Made by a program: the position numbers and the translations under genes. From positions 1 to 5,967 of the forward strand of contig JALSLS010000480.1 of assembly GCA_026988195.1 (NCBI GenBank): 5,967 nt of DNA, read 5' to 3'. The notes below the pieces were generated by a model. That model ran no database searches. It saw nothing but the letters and a program-made list of their open reading frames with translations, and was not told where the DNA came from. This document shows, one piece after another, positions 1 to 4,427 of the stretch (position 1 is the first letter of the stretch; every line of letters starts with the position of its first letter). The DNA comes from Methylomonas sp. (lineage in GTDB: Bacteria; Pseudomonadota; Gammaproteobacteria; Methylococcales; Methylomonadaceae).

Positions 1-2916
1 GTTTTTTTTAAGTGCGAATGATTTCTGATGATTAAAAACATCATTTGCAGGTTCTGGCCTGCAAAAAAGATAACCTTGGAAACCACGGCAGTTATGCTTA
101 GTTAAATAATCGAGTTGGTATTCGTTTTCTACACCTTCTGCAATAAGGTCTAGTTTTAAATGATGAGCCATAGCAATAATGGTATCGACAATAACAGCTT
201 CACCACTCTCTACGTTAATATCATCAACGAAGGATTTATCAATTTTTAGTTGGTTAATAGGTAGCTTATTTAAATATGCAAGAGATGAATAACCGGTGCC
301 AAAGTCATCAATTGAAATCCGAAATCCTAACTGTTGTAGTTTTTTCATTTTTTCTATACTGGATTCAATATTATGAATAATAGACGCTTCAGTCAGTTCT
401 ACCATTATTTTTTTTGGAGCTATGTTATTTTCTTTACAAATATGACAAATTTTTTCAATAAAATGAGTTTCGGAAAATTGTTTTGGACTAATGTTAACTG
501 CAATATGGGGAATCTCGCGGCCTTGTTTTTCCCACTTTTTTAATTGTGAACAAGCTTGTCTAATAACGCTTTCTCCTAAAGCAATGATTAACCCAGATTC
601 TTCGGCAATAGGTATAAACTTATCAGGGGGTATTAAGCCTTGTTCTGGGTGTTGCCAGCGAACTAATGCCTCTATACCTATAAGCTTTCTCTGATCTGTA
701 TATTGGCATTGATAAAATAAAACTAATTGGTCTTGTTTTATAGCTTCTCTTAGGCCATTTTCGATAATAAGTCTTTGGTGTGATTTTTCCTGCATATCAG
801 AATGATAAAAACGGTAGGTGCTTTTACCATCACCTTTCGCTTCATACATAGCAATATCAGCCATTTTTATTATATCTTCAGGGCTAAGGGTATCTGTTGT
901 TGGGAAAACACAGATGCCAATGCTAGCGGTTATAAATAACTCATGCTGTTGAATAGAGTAGGGTTTTGCTAACAATGATAATAACTTGTGTACTAGGTTT
1001 GTAACTAGCGTATAGCTTTTATCAATATCGGTGGGTAAGTCATTAATTAAAATTATAAACTCGTCACCACCAAAGCGAGAAATGGAATCAATCGCTCTAA
1101 AATTTTGTTGCAGTCTTATGGCCACTTTTTGTAATAAAAAATCCCCAATATCATGGCCTAGTGAATCATTGATATATTTAAAATTATCAAGGTCTAGAAA
1201 CAATAATGCCGCATGTTTTTTATCACGATACCTTTTGGCAATGGTTTGTTTTAATCTATCCTGTAGCAGTTTTCTATTCGCCAAATTGGTTAAAGGATCG
1301 TAGTAAGCATGTTGTTTTAAGGATTCTTCAAATTCTTTATACTGGGTAATATCAGAAAATACAGAAATATAAAGCTGGGAATGTGATCCATTAATTTTAA
1401 TTGAATTAATACACTGGTGAACAGGAAAAATGTCGCCATTTTTTCGTCGGTTAAATAACTCCCCTTGCCATGAGCCTAGAGTATTAAGTTGTTGCCATAA
1501 TTTTTTATAGAATACAGAATCCTGTTTTCCTGAATTGAGTATTTTAGGTGTTTGACCAATAGCATCATTTTGATTGTATCCTGTTATATGAGTATATGCA
1601 GGGTTGATGTGGGTAATTATTTCATTGCTATCGGTAATCACCATTGCTTCAGATGAATATTCAAAGAAGGTCTTATAAATATTTAAGTCGTCTTCTACTT
1701 TCTTTCGATACAAAACTTCATTATTCAATGATTTGATGGTGGATTTATTTTGCTCTTGGTTTTTTGAAAGAATTTGAGCCATTTGGTGTAATTTTCTACA
1801 CGGTGAACCTAATTCATCTTGTTGATTATACGAACTGGTTAATCCAATTGGCTTACCTTCAACTAATTGCCGAGAAATACTTTCGATATAGTGGATGGGT
1901 TGAACAATCCAGTGTCTAGAAATGTAGCTACCCAATAGAATAGAAAGAATAATGCCTATCAATGCTGCACTAATAAGAATAATTTCCTGTTGAATATAGC
2001 TCCAAATATTTGAAGAAGTGAGGGCTGTCACTAAAAACCACTGCCTATTAAATTGACTACCACTATCAATTGGATAAATATGTATTTGTTGGGAAGTGGT
2101 TTTAAAACTAACAGGGTCATTTTTCTGTATAAATTGCTGCCAATTTTTCAGTGCTGGAAAATCATTATTAAAATTAAATTGTTTATTGAAAGTAGCTGAC
2201 CACTGTTTGGTATTTTGAGGGTGGCTAATATAGTAGCCTTTCTGGTCTATAAGATAGGTGTCATGGACAGGGTTCTTGTTGATTTTATCTATAATTTGTT
2301 GAGCTGAAATAGTAATAACAATAATCCCCACAAACCCACTCTGAGTGTGTTCTATTTTTGTTGCTAAGCGTAAGGTTGGGTTGAAAGGTGTTTCAATAAC
2401 CCCATTTTCTTGATTGAGCTCAATATTAGAAATGTATATTTCACCAACTTTTAATTTTAAAGTTTCGGAGAAATATGCATGTTTGGACTTGTTTTGAAGG
2501 TTATTGCTTTGTGTACTAAAAATAACTCCTTGGCGTTGATTGTATCTAAGCTGTTCTTGGCCTTTATGATCAATAAGGCTTATTTGTTGGTATAAGGGAT
2601 TAATATTTAGAAGGTTCTTAAAGAAAAAGCTAATATTTTTAGGTAATTGTTTGGCCTGTTCTTCTTTACTTGGTTTAAGCGCGTTATTAACTATTCGACT
2701 GATGTAGAGAATATCAGAATAAGTTTTATGTAAGCTATTTTGAAAGAAAAAGACTTTTTCTTGTTGTTTTTTTCTTATAACAAGTTGTTGTTTTTGTTCT
2801 TGTTCCTGGTTCTCAATTAATAAAATATAAGCCAATAGCCCAAGAGGAGTCACTAGTGAGGTAATCAATAGAGTTAAAATTAATTTAACTTTTATTGAGT
2901 AATTATCAAGCAACAT
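1..2916 (-). CDS. Membrane Cache-HAMP-PAS-GGDEF-EAL cyclic-di-GMP synthase/phosphodiesterase, C-terminal end cut by window edge
   Basis: The frame is open for 972 codons and runs off the left edge; the EAL domain is essentially complete, so few residues should be missing. Seen in order: TM1 (about residues 9-33); a Gln/Glu/Lys-rich juxtamembrane stretch (about 35-53); a periplasmic dCache-like sensor (to about 305, with a YLID...GYYISHP pattern near its end); TM2 (about 310-330); HAMP (about 332-385, with DELG); PAS (about 417-530); GGDEF (about 537-695, D540PLTNLANR, GGDEF at 616-620); and EAL (about 715-965). RxxD at 607-610 lies five residues before GGDEF, the position of the product-inhibition I-site. 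The EAL residues expected for catalysis are present: E749 of EALVRW, N808, E840, D870-D871 of DDFGTG, K891 and EGVE at 927-930. By family knowledge GGDEF makes c-di-GMP from two GTP and EAL hydrolyses it to pGpG; which activity dominates cannot be read from sequence. ATG 2916 is the only usable start: an in-frame TGA lies at 2949-2947 and the next Met is far inside. No clear Shine-Dalgarno precedes it. The gene is divergent from the response regulator. Confidence 0.96.
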   Translation of the reverse strand, partial: MLLDNYSIKVKLILTLLITSLVTPLGLLAYILLIENQEQEQKQQLVIRKKQQEKVFFFQNSLHKTYSDILYISRIVNNALKPSKEEQAKQLPKNISFFFKNLLNINPLYQQISLIDHKGQEQLRYNQRQGVIFSTQSNNLQNKSKHAYFSETLKLKVGEIYISNIELNQENGVIETPFNPTLRLATKIEHTQSGFVGIIVITISAQQIIDKINKNPVHDTYLIDQKGYYISHPQNTKQWSATFNKQFNFNNDFPALKNWQQFIQKNDPVSFKTTSQQIHIYPIDSGSQFNRQWFLVTALTSSNIWSYIQQEIILISAALIGIILSILLGSYISRHWIVQPIHYIESISRQLVEGKPIGLTSSYNQQDELGSPCRKLHQMAQILSKNQEQNKSTIKSLNNEVLYRKKVEDDLNIYKTFFEYSSEAMVITDSNEIITHINPAYTHITGYNQNDAIGQTPKILNSGKQDSVFYKKLWQQLNTLGSWQGELFNRRKNGDIFPVHQCINSIKINGSHSQLYISVFSDITQYKEFEESLKQHAYYDPLTNLANRKLLQDRLKQTIAKRYRDKKHAALLFLDLDNFKYINDSLGHDIGDFLLQKVAIRLQQNFRAIDSISRFGGDEFIILINDLPTDIDKSYTLVTNLVHKLLSLLAKPYSIQQHELFITASIGICVFPTTDTLSPEDIIKMADIAMYEAKGDGKSTYRFYHSDMQEKSHQRLIIENGLREAIKQDQLVLFYQCQYTDQRKLIGIEALVRWQHPEQGLIPPDKFIPIAEESGLIIALGESVIRQACSQLKKWEKQGREIPHIAVNISPKQFSETHFIEKICHICKENNIAPKKIMVELTEASIIHNIESSIEKMKKLQQLGFRISIDDFGTGYSSLAYLNKLPINQLKIDKSFVDDINVESGEAVIVDTIIAMAHHLKLDLIAEGVENEYQLDYLTKHNCRGFQGYLFCRPEPANDVFNHQKSFALKKN

Positions 2917-3019
2917 TGAACTTATAGAGGGGAAGGGTTTTATAATTCATAATATATAAATATTGATTTTTTATAGTTTGATAATGAGTAACTGCTCAGC
3001 ATTTTCAGTGAAATGTTTC

Positions 3020-3214
3020 GTAGGAGCATCCGCCCTCGGCACACCGCTTCGCTGCTCCAGCATTGCTCTATCTACGTGCATAATCTACATGGATGTAGTG
3101 AATGCAGGTATTGCAGGAGCAAATATCTGTCGATGCACTAGTCGGTGCGATTAAAATAATGCTCTTTTCTCTGAAACCTACTATTATCTTCGCGCCGAGG
3201 GCGGGCGCTCCTAC
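3020..3214. repeat. REP-like inverted doublet (REPIN/BIME-like)
   Basis: A 23-bp unit beginning GTAGGAGC and continuing through CCGCCCTCGGC occurs at 3020-3042 on the plus strand and again at 3192-3214 on the minus strand, matching at 20 of 23 positions. Both copies start with GTAG at the outer edge and point inward. The right copy still contains a perfect 5-bp stem (GCGCC/GGCGC around a 7-base loop); in the left copy the stem is partly lost. The sequence between them is also roughly self-complementary: TGCTCC at 3053-3058 against GGAGCA at 3116-3121, and a CTACAT/ATGTAG core at 3085-3098. The GTAG head plus imperfect palindrome is the known layout of REP elements mobilised by REP-associated tyrosine transposases. 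No such transposase is in the window. The element is GC-richer than its surroundings and holds no credible gene. Confidence 0.7.
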
Positions 3215-3263
3215 ATCATCACTGTCTACTCACAAGATGAGTGGTTACGGTAATAACTCTATT

Positions 3264-3289
3264 CTATTAAGGTTAGACTAATAAGGTTA
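3264..3289. repeat. Two-copy 12-bp direct repeat, 14-bp period
   Basis: The 12-mers at 3264-3275 and 3278-3289 (CTAWTAAGGTTA) match at 11 of 12 positions and are separated by two bases. They sit near the middle of the divergent intergenic region, about 320 bp before the response regulator and 350 bp before the c-di-GMP gene. Short direct repeats at a fixed period can be tandem protein-binding sites, but two AT-rich copies could also arise by chance. No function is assigned. Confidence 0.35.
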
Positions 3290-3296
3290 CTTTTTG

Positions 3297-3360
3297 TAGG
3301 GTAAGAAGACTTAATAGTGTAAGCCTTTACCTATAAAGCAAGGCTAAGTACAATACCCTA
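3297..3360. repeat. Nested inverted repeat / possible stem-loop
   Basis: An outer perfect 7-bp inverted repeat (TAGGGTA at 3297-3303, TACCCTA at 3354-3360) encloses an inner 6-bp one (AGCCTT at 3322-3327, AAGGCT at 3340-3345). The inner arms extend imperfectly outward (GTGTAAGCC against GGCTAAGTAC). A competing stem CTTTA/TAAAG also lies inside. No T-tract follows, so it does not look like a terminator. It could be a structured RNA leader, an operator or remains of another repeat. Confidence 0.35.
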
Positions 3361-3421
3361 TCTAAAAAAGGGGATTTTCCTGTAAACTGGGGTATTAAAC
3401 AATATTTGTTATAGAATGCTT

Positions 3422-3583
3422 AGGAACGTGCATGAAACAACTTCCCGATTTCTAACTTGTCTTTTTGCTCCAGATGGAATGATCTCATTCGTTGCGTAGC
3501 TTGCTATGCGCCTCATGAGATCATTCCACCTGAAACAAAAATCCTACGTTATAATTTCGGGAAGTTATTCCATACACGTTCCT
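3422..3583. repeat. 162-bp near-palindromic element, MITE-like
   Basis: The two halves are reverse complements with few differences. The outer arms (3422-3448 and 3557-3583) match at 24 of 27 positions, beginning AGGAACGTG on each strand and including ACTTCCCGA. The inner arms are perfect over 13 bp (GGAATGATCTCAT at 3476-3488 with its complement at 3515-3527). The tip is a 7-bp stem (3494-3500 with 3503-3509) around a TT loop. A less matched stretch of 26 and 28 bases lies between outer and inner arms. There is no coding potential. Size, symmetry and lack of genes fit a miniature inverted-repeat element or a dispersed hairpin repeat. No target-site duplication is obvious, and copy number elsewhere cannot be seen. 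The element ends 14 bases before the Shine-Dalgarno of the response regulator, so it lies in that gene's leader or promoter. Confidence 0.8.
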
Positions 3584-3597
3584 TAAATTGATAAGTT

Positions 3598-3603
3598 AAG
3601 GAA
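3598..3603 (+). promoter_or_regulatory. Ribosome binding site of the response regulator
   Basis: AAGGAA lies six bases before GTG at 3610 and nine before the alternative TTG at 3613. The spacing suits either start, with GTG preferred. It follows directly after the large palindrome, so a folded hairpin in the mRNA would stand immediately upstream of the ribosome docking site. Confidence 0.7.
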
Positions 3604-3609
3604 TTTTTT

Positions 3610-4269
3610 GTGTTGATCCGAGTTTTGTTAGCTGATGACCATGCTATTGTTCGAGAAGGACTTGAACGTATTTTGAAAGCTAACAATATTGAGGTTGTAG
3701 GTCAGGCTGATAATGTAAGTTCAGCATGGGCAACCTATAATGAGCTAAAACCAGATGTTTTAGTGATGGATATTTTAATGCCTGGAAGTACCGGTATTGA
3801 TGGTGTTAGATTTATCAGGAAACGTGCTCCTGATGCAAAGATTGTTATCTTTTCTATCCATGAAAATACCCAGCTTATTGAGCGTATCCTAAGTGCGGGT
3901 GCTTATGCTTATGTCGCTAAAAGCAGTGATTTAATGGATATTGTGAAAGCTATAGAGATGGCTAATAAAAGGAAAGCTTATATTTCATCAGAACTTGCAC
4001 AGTCTATGGTTTATTCAAGATTAGAATCAACAGAAAATGTTTTGTCAACGCTATCTGAACGTGAGTTTCATATATTTTGTTTAGTGGCAGAGGGAAATAG
4101 TATCCCAGAAATAGCAGGAAAAATATTTTTAGCGGAAAAAACAGTCGCTAACTACTTAGGGTTGATCAAACAAAAATTAAAGCTGAAAAACTTAGCTGAT
4201 ATAGTGCGGCTGGCTATACAAAATAATTTGATTCAGATAGATGGAGTGACTGTGGTTTCAAAAAAATAG
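3610..4269 (+). CDS. NarL/FixJ-family two-component response regulator (REC plus LuxR-type HTH)
   Basis: The 219-residue protein has the usual length for this family. The receiver domain (about 1-120) shows D9-D10 for Mg2+ binding, D54 in VLVMDILMPG as phospho-acceptor, S82 as the switch Ser/Thr and K104 as the conserved Lys. The C-terminal helix-turn-helix (about 146-207) has LSEREFHIF, an AEGNSIPEIA scaffold and the recognition-helix region EKTVANY followed by KQKLKLKN. The KTV.NY form recalls UvrY/GacA-type regulators, but identity is not strong enough to name it. The protein is expected to be cytosolic and to bind DNA as a dimer after phosphorylation. The loop after D54 reads PGSTGIDG, about two residues longer than the common PGMxGxE form. 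The start is GTG with a Shine-Dalgarno at 3598-3603; TTG one codon later is possible. It is divergent from the c-di-GMP gene and 158 bp before the PAS-GAF sensor. No partner kinase is visible. Confidence 0.97.
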   Translation: MLIRVLLADDHAIVREGLERILKANNIEVVGQADNVSSAWATYNELKPDVLVMDILMPGSTGIDGVRFIRKRAPDAKIVIFSIHENTQLIERILSAGAYAYVAKSSDLMDIVKAIEMANKRKAYISSELAQSMVYSRLESTENVLSTLSEREFHIFCLVAEGNSIPEIAGKIFLAEKTVANYLGLIKQKLKLKNLADIVRLAIQNNLIQIDGVTVVSKK

Positions 4270-4277
4270 GCAATTCG

Positions 4278-4315
4278 AAATGCTTTGCTAACGTTTGTGT
4301 GCAAAGTGTTTTTAC
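4278..4315 (+). terminator. Probable intrinsic terminator (or attenuator) after the response regulator
   Basis: Bases 4278-4288 pair with 4301-4311 in an 11-bp stem that includes two G-U pairs. Its core is CTTTGC/GCAAAG around a 12-base loop, followed by a run of T. It starts nine bases after the response-regulator stop codon at 4269, the normal place for a terminator. The stem is AT-rich and the T-run overlaps its 3' side, so termination may be partial. If it works, the downstream sensor needs its own promoter. Confidence 0.5.
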
Positions 4316-4329
4316 CTATATTAACCTCC

Positions 4330-4357
4330 TTAAAACACTTACTTTTCCCTGTATTAT
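4330..4357 (+). promoter_or_regulatory. Weak sigma70-like promoter candidate for the sensor gene
   Basis: TTAAAA at 4330-4335 and TATTAT at 4352-4357 are 16 bases apart and match the consensus boxes at four and five positions. It lies between the putative terminator and the sensor frame, where a promoter would be expected. The region is AT-rich, so chance matches are likely. Confidence 0.28.
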
Positions 4358-4385
4358 GTAAAAAAACAGCTAAAATAATATTTTT

Positions 4386-4394
4386 GGAGAGGGA
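4386..4394 (+). other. Orphan Shine-Dalgarno-like sequence upstream of the sensor
   Basis: GGAGAGGGA is the best ribosome-binding-like stretch before the sensor frame, but no ATG, GTG or TTG follows at usable distance. The sensor frame is closed by TAG at 4407-4409, about four codons downstream. The first conventional start codon in frame is TTG 4428, 33 bases away. It may be a relic of a former start, may serve a rare start codon (ATT at 4397 gives only six codons), or may be coincidental. Confidence 0.35.
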
Positions 4395-4427
4395 ATATTT
4401 ATCAAATAGAACCTTAATACCTATATT

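Noticed and set aside
491..694. Plus-strand 67-codon open frame
   Set aside because: It lies entirely antisense to the EAL domain, has no Shine-Dalgarno and reads as compositionally random; a shadow of the real gene.
1031..1303. Plus-strand 90-codon open frame
   Set aside because: Antisense to the GGDEF domain, including the GGDEF and I-site codons; the minus-strand reading explains the region fully.
2906..2950. Minus-strand 14-codon frame (ATG 2950 to TGA 2906) overlapping the start of the c-di-GMP gene
   Set aside because: It could be a leader peptide coupled to the gene, but it has no Shine-Dalgarno and is short enough to occur by chance.
2963..3154. Plus-strand 63-codon open frame
   Set aside because: Most of it runs through the REP-like doublet and its palindromic centre; no ribosome binding site and no recognisable protein pattern.
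3407..3417. Extended -10 promoter for the response regulator (TG at 3407-3408, TATAGA at 3410-3415)
   Set aside because: No acceptable -35 at 16-18 bases and only partial -10 match in AT-rich DNA; mentioned with the palindrome but not annotated.
3020..3583. CRISPR array or phage attachment site in the repeat-rich intergenic region
   Set aside because: The repeats are inverted and unlike each other, not regularly spaced direct repeats; there are no cas, integrase or tRNA genes.
4309..4332. TAAGGAGGT ribosome-binding-like site on the minus strand
   Set aside because: No start codon and open frame follow on that strand; it is the complement of the anti-Shine-Dalgarno 9-mer discussed separately.
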